NCBI RefSeq assembly: GCF_030124325.1
Contig: NZ_JASKLR010000004.1
Span: forward strand, 62,001-126,000
Reading direction: 5' to 3'
DNA length: 64,000 nucleotides
Source: Sinorhizobium sp. 8-89
GTDB lineage: Bacteria; Pseudomonadota; Alphaproteobacteria; Rhizobiales; Rhizobiaceae
Below, one piece after another: positions 44,092-52,073 of the stretch. Under the pieces are notes generated by a model. That model ran no database searches, was not told the origin of the DNA, and saw only the letters and a program-made list of their open reading frames with translations. Every line of letters begins with the position of its first letter. The stretch's first letter is position 1. The translations under genes were made by a program, and so were the position numbers.

Positions 44092-44367
44092 ATGACCGAA
44101 ATGATGCGACCACGCGTAAAGTATGTCATCGGCCCCGATGGCAGCCCTCTGACGATCGCGGATCTGCCACCGGCCAACACCCGGCGCTGGGTTATCCGCC
44201 GGAAGGCTGAAGTCGTCGCCGCCGTGCGCGGTGGCCTTTTGAGCCTCGAGGAGGCGTGCGAACGGTACACCCTGACCGTGGAGGAATTCCTTTCCTGGCA
44301 GTCCTCCATCAACGATCATGGTCTCGCCGGCCTGCGGACCACGCGCATCCAACAGTATCGCCACTGA
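44092..44367 (+). CDS. sciP: CtrA inhibitor SciP (DUF1153)
   Basis: 91 residues. The whole protein matches DUF1153: RVKYVIGPDGSPLTIADLPP, RWVIRRKAEVVAAVRGGLLS and ERYTLTVEEFLSWQ, a helix-turn-helix of the trip type. In Caulobacter, SciP binds CtrA and DNA and blocks CtrA-driven transcription in early cell-cycle stages. It lies about 1.7 kb from ctrA, so activator and inhibitor are linked here. Confidence 0.93.
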   Translation: MTEMMRPRVKYVIGPDGSPLTIADLPPANTRRWVIRRKAEVVAAVRGGLLSLEEACERYTLTVEEFLSWQSSINDHGLAGLRTTRIQQYRH

Positions 44368-44453
44368 TTTCACCCGACAGGGCCATAGTTCGACACCGGC
44401 GGCTTCGGGATCTGCCCGCAGCCGCCGGTGTTGTTTTGGATCGCATGACGCCG

Positions 44454-44545
44454 CTACCGCGCCACGCGTCTCATCAGACGCGCAAAGGACGCGTAGCACT
44501 CTGAATTGCTGCATGTTTCCGATCGCGGAAAACATGCTGTAGCAT
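44454..44545. repeat. RIME-like mosaic repeat after sciP
   Basis: Module A has ACGCGTCTCATCAGACGCGC (about 44464-44483), then module B has GCATGTTTCC and GGAAAACATGC around GATCGC. Same architecture as 5914-6012 in the opposite module order. Confidence 0.7.
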
Positions 44546-44580
44546 TCCCGCCGGCAGCAACAGATGCGGAGCGAAGATCG

Positions 44581-44862
44581 ATGGAAATCGTCAACGAGGA
44601 AATCAATTCGAAGGGCCGTTATTCGGCGACCGTGGAGGGCCATACCGGCGAGATGACCTATTCGCGGTCCTCACCGAAACTGATCATCATCGATCACACG
44701 CTGGTGCCGGATGAATTGCGCGGCAAGGGCGTCGGACAAGCGCTCGCAAAGCACGCAGTCGACGAAGCGCGAAAAGGCGGCTGGAAGATCATCCCGCTCT
44801 GCCCCTTCATGCGCGCGCAAGCGATGCGCCATCCGGAGTGGCAGGACGTCATCCAGGCGTAA
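44581..44862 (+). CDS. small GNAT-like N-acetyltransferase (YjdJ type)
   Basis: 93 residues: YSATVEGHTGEMTYSR, IIIDHTLVPDELRGKGVGQALAKHAVDEARKGGWKIIPLCPF. The LRGKGVGQAL motif is the acetyl-CoA pyrophosphate loop of a GNAT domain. Minimal, single-domain GNATs of this kind (COG2388) have no known substrate in most bacteria. Start chosen at the ATG 44581; the longer frame runs into a repeat. Confidence 0.87.
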   Translation: MEIVNEEINSKGRYSATVEGHTGEMTYSRSSPKLIIIDHTLVPDELRGKGVGQALAKHAVDEARKGGWKIIPLCPFMRAQAMRHPEWQDVIQA

Positions 44863-45031
44863 ACGGGCCCGCGCGACCGGCGTTTTCGAGGCTCAGCGTA
44901 CCGCGCGCCCACAAGCAGGCGAGGTCGTGAAGACGCGCTCTTCCGTCCATGTCCGCCTTTGCATTCCGACGAGTCGATCGTCCATCGACGACTTGATACG
45001 CCCGGCATCCGAGCATGCAAGGCGGGTCGAC

Positions 45032-45072
45032 TAGATCATTTCATTGTTCCCTTGAAACAATGAAATGATCTA
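45032..45072. repeat. long perfect inverted repeat
   Basis: 17-base arms (45032-45048 and 45056-45072, TAGATCATTTCATTGTT and its complement) with a 7-base loop. No T-run follows, so it is not a typical terminator. It may be an intergenic palindrome family member. It lies in the gene-free gap 44863-45249, which holds no supported gene. Confidence 0.8.
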
Positions 45073-45177
45073 ACTCTTTGGAACCACACAATTCCGGACG
45101 GAAAACCGTACATACTTTTCCTGGAACTGCTCCAGGCGGCAATAGAAACGCCTCCCGCGTCAAGCAGACTGCATGAC

Positions 45178-45232
45178 GCGGGACGGCGGCGCCGCACGTC
45201 TTATCAGATACGGAAAGATCGCTGTAACACTT
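45178..45232. repeat. degenerate RIME-like module near fliJ
   Basis: GCCGCACGTCTTATCAGATACGGAAAG resembles the module A core of the other repeats, with decayed arms, followed by CGCTGTAACACT. Confidence 0.45.
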
Positions 45233-45249
45233 CGAGGGAGCATAATGAC

Positions 45250-45600
45250 TCAGGCGCGCATGCGGGCGCCTGTGTCTCGTTCTTCGAGCGCCGCCGCTTT
45301 CGCGTACTCGGCCTGAACCTCCTCGAGCGCGAGTTCGGCCGCATCCTGCTGCGCCTTCAGCTCGCGAATCGAGACCTGGAGATTGTCGGCTCTCTGGCGG
45401 GCGGCCTTGGCGAAGGTGGGATAGGCAAAATGCGCGGGATCCGAAATTCCCGACTTCTTCTCTTCGAATACAATCTGACTTTCCAGATCCTTGGTCATTC
45501 GCTCGAACTCAGCCATCATCATCTGAAGCTGGTTCAACTGACGCTGCTTCTCCCGGACCTGAAATTCCTTCAGGCGGACAAGGCTCTCACGTGCTTTCAT
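45250..45600 (-). CDS. fliJ: FliJ-like flagellar export protein
   Basis: 116 residues from the ATG at 45600 (GGGAG eight bases upstream). Almost entirely helical and charged: SLVRLKEFQVREKQRQLNQLQMMM, EFERMTKDLESQIVFEEKKSGI, and LKAQQDAAELALEEVQAEY. FliJ is the coiled-coil stalk of the flagellar type III ATPase. The start, and its place divergent from ctrA as in other alphaproteobacteria, support the call. Sequence conservation in FliJ is low, so identity rests partly on context. Confidence 0.75.
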   Translation of the reverse strand: MKARESLVRLKEFQVREKQRQLNQLQMMMAEFERMTKDLESQIVFEEKKSGISDPAHFAYPTFAKAARQRADNLQVSIRELKAQQDAAELALEEVQAEYAKAAALEERDTGARMRA

Positions 45601-46044
45601 ACGCAATACTCCCGTGGATTGCGAGACCCCGGTTACTGATCCTGACCCGTCGTGCCGGCCCCGTGGCGGCCGGAAACAAAAAATAGAAGCGACCTTAACA
45701 AAGGCCTACCGCTGGTAACCTTTCGTTTACGGGCATCGTTAATCATAGGGGTGATGATTTAAGGCTCCGTAAATGCTGAAGCATGAAATGTGGCACTTCG
45801 CGCATTAACGAGTCGGAAGAGTCAGATAGCGGTATTTCCTCATGTATTACATGAGAGATGCCATTTGAGATTCACCTTTTGAATCAGGAGACTGCTAAAA
45901 ATATTTAACATTCTCGATACACCTTGCCAGAGTGAATCAGAATTTGTTAACCATTTGGTGGCAGCCTCCAAATCAGGCAACGACTGGATCCGTATCGCGT
46001 AAGGGGGCCACGACGTACCTTGGGCGGCGGAAAAGGGGAAAAAC
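45601..46044. promoter_or_regulatory. ctrA upstream control region with clustered GANTC sites
   Basis: 444-base divergent region. GANTC sites, the target of the cell-cycle methylase CcrM, occur at 45810, 45819, 45869, 45881 and 45934. TTAA-bearing elements that could be CtrA half sites lie at 45804-45807, 45905-45908 and 45947-45950 (GTTAACCATT). This fits a promoter controlled by methylation state and by CtrA itself. Confidence 0.7.
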
Positions 46045-46746
46045 ATGCGGGTTCTACTGATCGAAGACGATAGCGCGACAGCTCAAAGCATCGAGCTCAT
46101 GCTTAAGTCCGAGAGTTTCAACGTTTACACGACCGATCTCGGTGAAGAAGGCGTCGATCTCGGCAAGCTTTATGACTACGATATCATTCTTCTCGACCTG
46201 AACCTGCCGGATATGTCCGGTTACGAGGTCCTGAGAACGCTGCGCCTGTCGAAAGTAAAGACCCCGATCCTCATCCTGTCGGGCATGGCGGGAATTGAAG
46301 ACAAGGTGCGGGGCCTCGGTTTCGGCGCTGACGACTACATGACCAAGCCGTTCCACAAGGACGAATTGGTTGCGCGTATCCACGCAATCGTCCGTCGCTC
46401 CAAGGGCCACGCCCAGTCGGTCATCTCGACCGGCGAGCTGATCGTCAACCTTGACGCCAAGACTGTGGAAGTCGGTGGTCAGCGCGTGCATCTGACCGGC
46501 AAGGAATACCAGATGCTGGAACTCCTCTCGCTGCGCAAGGGCACGACGCTTACCAAGGAAATGTTCCTTAATCATCTCTATGGCGGCATGGACGAGCCGG
46601 AACTGAAGATCATCGACGTCTTCATCTGCAAGCTGCGCAAGAAGCTCGCAAATGCTGCCGGCGGCGCCAATTATATCGAGACAGTCTGGGGCCGCGGCTA
46701 CGTGCTGCGCGAGCCCGACGGCAACGACTACCTGGAAACGGCCTGA
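46045..46746 (+). CDS. ctrA: cell-cycle response regulator CtrA
   Basis: 233 residues, OmpR class. Receiver: acidic [10 protein letters not shown], phosphoacceptor Asp51 in [12 protein letters not shown], Lys in [14 protein letters not shown]-terminal winged helix: [34 protein letters not shown] and [13 protein letters not shown]. CtrA is the master cell-cycle regulator in alphaproteobacteria, phosphorylated through CckA-ChpT; chpT lies 1 kb downstream. The tail ends in ETA rather than the AA-type signal for ClpXP seen in Caulobacter. Confidence 0.98.
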   Translation: MRVLLIEDDSATAQSIELMLKSESFNVYTTDLGEEGVDLGKLYDYDIILLDLNLPDMSGYEVLRTLRLSKVKTPILILSGMAGIEDKVRGLGFGADDYMTKPFHKDELVARIHAIVRRSKGHAQSVISTGELIVNLDAKTVEVGGQRVHLTGKEYQMLELLSLRKGTTLTKEMFLNHLYGGMDEPELKIIDVFICKLRKKLANAAGGANYIETVWGRGYVLREPDGNDYLETA

Positions 46747-46812
46747 TTTTCCATAGCATCGCGGTCGAGAACCCGCATTTCCTCGTCCGCTCTGACGGCT
46801 ATTATCGGATCG

Positions 46813-46845
46813 AAAACCCGCCCCTCTCTCGGGCGGGTTTTTCTT
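46813..46845 (+). terminator. ctrA terminator
   Basis: AAACCCGCCC (46814-46823) pairs perfectly with GGGCGGGTTT (46831-46840), followed by TTCTTT. Confidence 0.9.
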
Positions 46846-46954
46846 TGGCGGCAGGTTGCCCGCTCACGATACGATGAAGAGACGGCAGCGCCTCCTCCCC
46901 CGTCCATGCTGTCTCATGTCGGGTCGGCGCCGGGCATGCCGAGAGGGCGCACGC

Positions 46955-46982
46955 AAAAAAAGGCCGCAGCATTGCCGCGGCC
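46955..46982 (-). terminator. terminator of the receiver-domain gene
   Basis: On the minus strand GGCCGC...GCGGCC (46962-46967 with 46977-46982) is followed by seven T. It lies 57 bases after the stop of the gene at 47039. Confidence 0.85.
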
Positions 46983-47038
46983 GTGTTTCAAACAACTGGT
47001 TTATTTCACCAATGATCTAACGAGGCTCTCAACGCTCG

Positions 47039-47401
47039 TCAGGCGGCCATCGACTGGCTGGCGAAGACACTCGTCAGGATCTTACGGTCAAAGGGCTTCA
47101 GCAGGAAGTCGTCGGCGCCGGCACGTTTGCCCGCCATCATCTTCCTCAGGTCCGCCTCGACAACGCAATAATAGATGCGAACCGACGTGCCGTTCGGCAG
47201 GTGCCGGATATTGGCGATCAGATCGAGCGCGCCGTCCAGCGCGGCATCGACGATCAGGATGTTCGGCAACTCGGCTTCGCAGCGCACCAGCGCATCAAGG
47301 CTGCTTGGTGCCTCCAAAACCAGAAATCCCATGCCCGAGAGGATGCGTTTCCCAACCTTCCTGACAACATCCGAGCCGTCAGCAATCATCAAGCGCCGCA
47401 T
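47039..47401 (-). CDS. single-domain response regulator, atypical acidic pocket
   Basis: 120 residues from the ATG at 47401 (GGAG seven bases upstream; a TTG at 47407 is an alternative). Receiver fold with a phospho-acceptor Asp in NILIVDAALDG and the conserved Lys in FLLKPFDRK. The acidic pocket is reduced: MIADGSDVVR has one Asp where two are usual, and the Thr/Ser switch position in VRIYYCVVEADL is Cys or Val. No output domain. It lies between ctrA and chpT and might take phosphate from ChpT as CpdR does, but it is not clearly CpdR. Confidence 0.82.
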   Translation of the reverse strand: MRRLMIADGSDVVRKVGKRILSGMGFLVLEAPSSLDALVRCEAELPNILIVDAALDGALDLIANIRHLPNGTSVRIYYCVVEADLRKMMAGKRAGADDFLLKPFDRKILTSVFASQSMAA

Positions 47402-47576
47402 GTCCAAACTCCTTCACGCCTACTTGCACGCGCACCCGCATCCAAGAAACAAAGCCTATACAGATTTGGCAAAGAAACCGTTACGACGATTGCTTAATAC
47501 TTCCTTTCGGCTTGGCGCCGATCCATCAACGCTTCTTAATCGCGCAGAGGCGAGCGCAACGCCAAGACCGCACACG

Positions 47577-47611
47577 AAAAACCCTCCGGCAGACTTACGT
47601 TTCGGAGGGTT
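47577..47611 (-). terminator. terminator downstream of chpT
   Basis: On the minus strand ACCCTCCG (47603-47610 region) pairs with CGGAGGGT (47581-47588), then TTTTTCG. Oriented with chpT, whose stop is 137 bases upstream. Confidence 0.75.
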
Positions 47612-47690
47612 CGGATGCGGGCCGTTTCGATGAAAGAGGGATACTCTTGAGCGCCGGGCGTTCAAATGAACGCACAAAGGATGCTCTAGT

Positions 47691-47751
47691 ACTTTGATTC
47701 TAGAGCATCTTATCCGCTTTCGGTGAATCCACCTAAAGCGGGATGCTCTAG
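47691..47751. repeat. palindromic intergenic repeat beside chpT
   Basis: TAGAGCATC and CCGCTTT (47701-47720) pair with AAAGCGG and GATGCTCTA (about 47733-47751). A GCTCTAGTACTTTGATTCTAGAGC hairpin overlaps its left side. This sequence type differs from the RIME-like repeats. The last four bases overlap the end of chpT. Confidence 0.65.
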
Positions 47752-48392
47752 GCCTCGGCCTTGGCGGTGAACACGATCGCCTCGCCGGTCGAAACGACGT
47801 CGATCGTCATTCCGGCCTCCTCGCCCAACAGGACGGTGTAATAGGGCTGGATCGAGTGCGCGTCGACGGCCTCTTCCGGGGTGCCGGAGAGCAGTTCCAC
47901 GAGCTTCGGCGGCACCCGCATCATTCGCCCCTTGGCCACGAGCGTGAAGGTCGCGTCGAATTCGGGCTTTTCAAGCGTGATATCGATCGAGCCGCCGCGC
48001 GGGATGGAGCCGTAGGCGACCAGGAAGAGATTGAGGAGAAGCTTGACGCGGTTCTTGGCGATGATCGCGCGCGGGCCGTTCCAGTTGACCTCAGTCTTCT
48101 TTTCCGCCGCGGCGAAATCCTTGGCCGCCTTTTCGGCTTCGCCCGTATCGATCGACGCGCCGACCGAACCGGAGGCGCCGAAGGCAAGGCGCGCAAACTT
48201 GAGGCGGACGGAAGCGTTGAGCGCGCTGGTGCGGATCAGATCCATCGCATCGGCATCAGCCCCTCCCTCGTCCAGGAGTTCAAGGCCGTTATTGATGGCG
48301 CCGACTGGCGAGATGATGTCATGGCAAACCCGGCTGCAGAGCAGTGCGGCCAGATCGGGTCCCGTCAGTGTCAGGTTCGGATTCTTTGCCAT
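47748..48392 (-). CDS. chpT: histidine phosphotransferase ChpT
   Basis: 214 residues from the ATG at 48392 (AAGGA six bases upstream; an adjacent ATG at 48395 is possible). DHp-like helices contain LAALLCSRVCHDIISPVGAINNGLELL with the phospho-accepting His; the C-terminal part resembles a degenerate ATPase domain. ChpT relays phosphate from CckA to CtrA and CpdR. It is close to ctrA here, unlike in Caulobacter. Confidence 0.93.
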   Translation of the reverse strand: MAKNPNLTLTGPDLAALLCSRVCHDIISPVGAINNGLELLDEGGADADAMDLIRTSALNASVRLKFARLAFGASGSVGASIDTGEAEKAAKDFAAAEKKTEVNWNGPRAIIAKNRVKLLLNLFLVAYGSIPRGGSIDITLEKPEFDATFTLVAKGRMMRVPPKLVELLSGTPEEAVDAHSIQPYYTVLLGEEAGMTIDVVSTGEAIVFTAKAEA

Positions 48393-48746
48393 CATTCTTC
48401 CTTGTTCGCTATCCGTCTGCCGGCGCCACCGCCGCGCGTTCTTGCCCCGCAACCAAAGCTGCCGCACGACCATGGCATGGGCCATGAATCGCGCGGGCGC
48501 GGCCGGTAATCAATAGGCCATAATGACATCACATTTGGTAAACCGATTGTTAAGATGATCGGTTCAAATTGCTGGAGCATCCCGAATTCAGCCTGAATCG
48601 CTGGAGGATGCGCGGCCGGAACCAGTTTTCACACTTTTCCGCGCCCGCCCCTGGAATTGGACCAGACCCGCGCCGGACGCGCAACCGATGCAAATGCCGG
48701 CCATGACAGCCGGCGCAGGTCACTTTCGTGCCTGACGGAGGAAACG
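48393..48746. promoter_or_regulatory. divergent chpT/eipA control region
   Basis: 354 bases with no supported gene. TTGTTAAGATGATCGGTTCAAA at 48546-48567 has a TTAA half site and lies upstream of eipA, which is CtrA-controlled in Brucella; no perfect CtrA box is present. Confidence 0.4.
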
Positions 48747-49331
48747 ATGCAGCCGTTCATGAAGGCAACCACGATGGTTGTTCGCGCTATCCTGACGATG
48801 ATGCTGATAGCCGGCACCATGTCTGCCGCCCACGCCCAGTCCCCGAACAGCCAGTATACGATGCAGGAAATCGTGGACGCTGGCCACGGCTTCTTCGGCG
48901 AAACCTCGGGCGGACTTGCCAAGGTCGTCGAACGCGCCTTTGAGCGCTACGGCTTGCCGAATGGCTACATCCTCGGGCAGGAAGGCTCCGGCGCCTTCAT
49001 CGCCGGCCTCACCTATGGCGAAGGCGAACTCTATACGAAGAACGTGGGCCAACACACGGTCTTCTGGCAGGGTCCCTCTCTCGGGCTCGATTGGGGCGGC
49101 CAAGGGAGCCGCGCCATGATGCTCGTCTACAATCTGCCCAGCGTTCCGGCGCTCTACAAGCGCTTCGGCGGCGTCTCCGGTTCTGCCTATGTCGTCGCCG
49201 GCGTCGGCATGACGGTATTGACCGACGACCACGTTGTTGTCGTGCCGATCCGCACCGGCATCGGCGCGAGACTCGGTCTTAACGTCGGCTATCTCAAGCT
49301 GACGCAGCAGCCGACGTGGAATCCTTTCTGA
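48747..49331 (+). CDS. eipA: envelope integrity protein EipA (DUF1134)
   Basis: 194 residues from the ATG at 48747 (GGAGG five bases upstream). A signal peptide ends in SAAHA. The DUF1134 body holds EIVDAGHGFFGETSGGLAKVVE, GYILGQEGSGAFIAGLTYG and GLDWGGQGSRAMMLVYNL. In Brucella, EipA is a periplasmic beta-barrel-like protein needed for envelope integrity and controlled by CtrA. Its place next to chpT and ctrA agrees with cell-cycle control. Confidence 0.92.
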   Translation: MQPFMKATTMVVRAILTMMLIAGTMSAAHAQSPNSQYTMQEIVDAGHGFFGETSGGLAKVVERAFERYGLPNGYILGQEGSGAFIAGLTYGEGELYTKNVGQHTVFWQGPSLGLDWGGQGSRAMMLVYNLPSVPALYKRFGGVSGSAYVVAGVGMTVLTDDHVVVVPIRTGIGARLGLNVGYLKLTQQPTWNPF

Positions 49332-49419
49332 GGGTACTTCAAGCGGCGGCGTGTTCCAGCAAAGCCGCTTACCCGGCCGCTGCAAAAATGCCCCATCTCC
49401 CCGTCTCGCCAGAGATTAA

Positions 49420-49440
49420 GCGCGTCTGAAAAGACGCGCT
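49420..49440. repeat. short RIME-like palindrome
   Basis: Arms GCGCGTCT and AGACGCGC around GAAA, the module A core of the RIME-like repeats, in the gap 49332-49558. GCAGCATTCAGGGCATCATG follows. Confidence 0.6.
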
Positions 49441-49558
49441 TTGCTGTTCTGGCACTTGCAGCATTCAGGGCATCATGTTTACTGCGGTGGAAGCACCGAG
49501 ATGGCGCCTGGCTTCCGCGGCGGGCAGCGCATCCGATCCAGATTGAAACGGCTAGCTC

Positions 49559-50740
49559 GTGATTGAATTTGCGCTCCTCTTTTCCCTGGGCTTCCTGACG
49601 GCGATTGTCATCGGCCTCATGGCCGCCCCTGCCATTCAAAGACGCATCGTGCGCTTTGCGGAGGATCGGCTGAAGGCGACTATGCCTCTGAGCCCCCAGG
49701 AGGTACGCGCGCAGAAGGATGCCGCCCGCGCCGCCTATGCTGCCGAAAATGCCAAGGCCCAGCAGGCGCTACGCCGCGAGCGCGACAAGAGCGTCACGCT
49801 GATGCTGCAAAACGAAAATACCCTGCGGGAGGCGCGCAAACTTGCCGGCGAGAAGGCCGACCTGCAGGCTCAACTCGCCGACATGAACGTCGAGGCCGCC
49901 GACATGCGCTCCACGATCCGCCAACTCGAACAACGCATCGAGCGGATGAAGTCGACCTTTGAAACCTCGAAAAAGTACAACGGCGCCAAGGACGATACGA
50001 TTCGCAAGCTCAACGGCCAGATGGAGAAACATGCGGCGGATATCGACAATCTCCGGATAGATCTCGCCGCCCGCGAAACCGAGATCGAGCATCTGAAGAG
50101 CCGGGTCGCCACGCTGCGCGACGAGCGCGAGGCGCTTCGCGGCGAGCTCAAGGCCGAGAATGCCCGGGCACGGGAAATGGAACTGCGGCTCGGTCGGAAC
50201 GAGACCCGGATACGCCAGCTTGAAACCACCGTCGCGCGCGAAACCGCCACCCACGCGGACCGCGAGAACGCGCTGACGCGGCGCGCGGACGAAATCGAAA
50301 AACTGAAGGCGCGCGTGAAAGAGCTGAATCATGAGATGCGTGAAGCGGCCAAGGCACTTCGCGCGGCTGGTCTGACCATGCCGAAACGCGCGGAGCAAAA
50401 GCCCGCCGTCCCGGACGCCGTGAATGGAGAGATCGCCGAGCCCCGTACAAAAGCGACGCCTACGGCAGCACCAGGCCCCGACACGACTATGCTGTCCGAA
50501 GACCTGCGCAATCGCGCTACGGCACTTTCGGAGCGCCTGCTAAACACCAAATCCGCCGCGCATGACGAGGCGCTGCGGCAGGAGATCGCCGATATTGCCG
50601 CGGGCATGATCGCTCTGACGGCGGCAAGCGAAGGCAAGGCGTCACCGATCCGCAGCCTTCTTGCCGGGGAGGAGACGAGCGCAACGCCGACCCGCAAGAG
50701 CCTCGCAAGCCGCGCCAAGGAATACCTGCCTCCGGAATGA
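49559..50740 (+). CDS. membrane-anchored coiled-coil protein
   Basis: 393 residues from GTG at 49559. One N-terminal membrane segment (IEFALLFSLGFLTAIVIGLM), then about 220 residues of highly charged helix with heptad repeats (about 45-275, rich in Arg, Glu, Lys), then a Pro/Ala-rich linker and a short helical C-terminus. No known domain. The architecture recalls proteins that span from the inner membrane as spacers or scaffolds. Monocistronic. Confidence 0.85.
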   Translation: MIEFALLFSLGFLTAIVIGLMAAPAIQRRIVRFAEDRLKATMPLSPQEVRAQKDAARAAYAAENAKAQQALRRERDKSVTLMLQNENTLREARKLAGEKADLQAQLADMNVEAADMRSTIRQLEQRIERMKSTFETSKKYNGAKDDTIRKLNGQMEKHAADIDNLRIDLAARETEIEHLKSRVATLRDEREALRGELKAENARAREMELRLGRNETRIRQLETTVARETATHADRENALTRRADEIEKLKARVKELNHEMREAAKALRAAGLTMPKRAEQKPAVPDAVNGEIAEPRTKATPTAAPGPDTTMLSEDLRNRATALSERLLNTKSAAHDEALRQEIADIAAGMIALTAASEGKASPIRSLLAGEETSATPTRKSLASRAKEYLPPE

Positions 50741-50820
50741 GCGCGCTGTCGATCGTTTTTCCTTTTTGAAGACTATGCCTCACGTCGTCCGCATGTTTCG
50801 GACGATAGAAAGCGCAAGCG

Positions 50821-51651
50821 TCAGAGGCGCTTGTTGATCAGTGCAACCTGATGCAGCGCTATGCCGGCAGCCATGGCGACGTTCAGACTGTCGAGGCCCG
50901 GCCGCTGGCGGACGCGCGCTGTCTGGATCGCAGACAGGATAGCCTCCGGTAGCCCTTCGCCCTCGGTGCCGACGAGGAGCGCCGTGCGCGGCGCAGGCGG
51001 GATATCGTTGATGTCGACTGTGCCGCGCGGCGACAGCCCCCAGATCGCGAAACCCGCGACTTGAAGTCGTTCGATCAGCGAGGATGCCATCCCCTCGCGT
51101 GCGAAAGGCATCGTCAGTACCGATCCGACCGAGACCCGGATTGCCTTGCGATACAACGGATCGCAGCTCGCGGCGTCCATGAACACGGCATCGACGCCGA
51201 AGGCGGCCGCATTGCGAAACAACGAGCCCATGTTGTCGTGGTTCGATATCCCGCAGGCGGCGAGAACTAGGCACTCCGCCGGAAGTCCCGCGATCAGCGC
51301 GTCCGCGTCCGGCATCGCGTCGCGCCGCCCGAGCGCCAGGACGCCGCGATGCATGTTGAAGCCGGCGATTGCGTCGAAGACCCGAGCATCCGCCACATAG
51401 ACGGGAATGTCGGCCGGAAATTCCGCAAGCAGCCCCGTCAAGCCGGCAACACGGCTCTCGAGCAGCAGGATCGCTTCGGCAACGATGCCGCGTCCAGCGC
51501 GGTGAGCGGCAGCCAGCATGCGGAGCACGACCGTGCCTTCGGCGATGAAACGGCCCTGCCGCCCCGTCAGATCTCGCTCCTTGATCGCGACGAACGCGGC
51601 GATGCGGGCATCGGACGGATCATCGATACGGGCGAGGGAGGGCTGCGTCAT
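50821..51651 (-). CDS. TrmH family (SpoU) RNA 2'-O-methyltransferase
   Basis: 276 residues. The N-terminal substrate-binding domain contains FIAEGTVVLRML; the SPOUT domain has motif 1 NHDNMGSLFRNAAAFGVDAV, motif 2 ALLVGTEGEGLPEAIL and motif 3 LDSLNVAMAAGIALHQ, forming the trefoil knot SAM site. Target RNA (tRNA or rRNA) cannot be told. It lies nine bases after the small membrane-protein gene on the same strand. Confidence 0.92.
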   Translation of the reverse strand: MTQPSLARIDDPSDARIAAFVAIKERDLTGRQGRFIAEGTVVLRMLAAAHRAGRGIVAEAILLLESRVAGLTGLLAEFPADIPVYVADARVFDAIAGFNMHRGVLALGRRDAMPDADALIAGLPAECLVLAACGISNHDNMGSLFRNAAAFGVDAVFMDAASCDPLYRKAIRVSVGSVLTMPFAREGMASSLIERLQVAGFAIWGLSPRGTVDINDIPPAPRTALLVGTEGEGLPEAILSAIQTARVRQRPGLDSLNVAMAAGIALHQVALINKRL

Positions 51652-51660
51652 GGCGAATCG

Positions 51661-52044
51661 TCAATTGGTCCTGACGGTGATGTCGGCGACGATGCGGCCC
51701 GCGGGAATGTCGAACACGATCGCACGCGGCTCGGCACCCGGGAGACTGCCGAAGAAAAGCACCTGCGAACCGGAGAGCGCGACATTGCTCACCGAAAATC
51801 CGGCCGGCAGTGCGGCGATCGCGCTCACCGGCGCGTCGCTCGGCACGCTCACCGCGATCGGCGCCGCCTCCGCGCTACCATTCGGACGGGTGACCTTGTA
51901 GACAATCGTCCCAAGGACAGCCATAAGCATGACGAGCATCACGCCGGCCGAGACGAGCTGTAGGCGCACCATCTTGCGACGGACATTCTCCATCGCGGGA
52001 TCAAGCGGCTTTTCTTCCTGTTCATCGGGCTCGATTGCAGTCAT
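51661..52044 (-). CDS. single-pass membrane protein of unknown function
   Basis: 127 residues: a polar N-terminus, a membrane segment (LVSAGVMLVMLMAVLGTIVYKV), then a predicted extracytoplasmic beta-rich part with ALSGSQVLFFGSLPGAEPRAIVFDIPAG. Found, from memory, mainly in Rhizobiales. Shares a divergent promoter region of 29 bases with the pseudouridine synthase gene and an operon with the TrmH-family gene. Confidence 0.8.
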   Translation of the reverse strand: MTAIEPDEQEEKPLDPAMENVRRKMVRLQLVSAGVMLVMLMAVLGTIVYKVTRPNGSAEAAPIAVSVPSDAPVSAIAALPAGFSVSNVALSGSQVLFFGSLPGAEPRAIVFDIPAGRIVADITVRTN

Positions 52045-52073
52045 GGCTGGCTTTCTATCGGAATTGAAACGGA

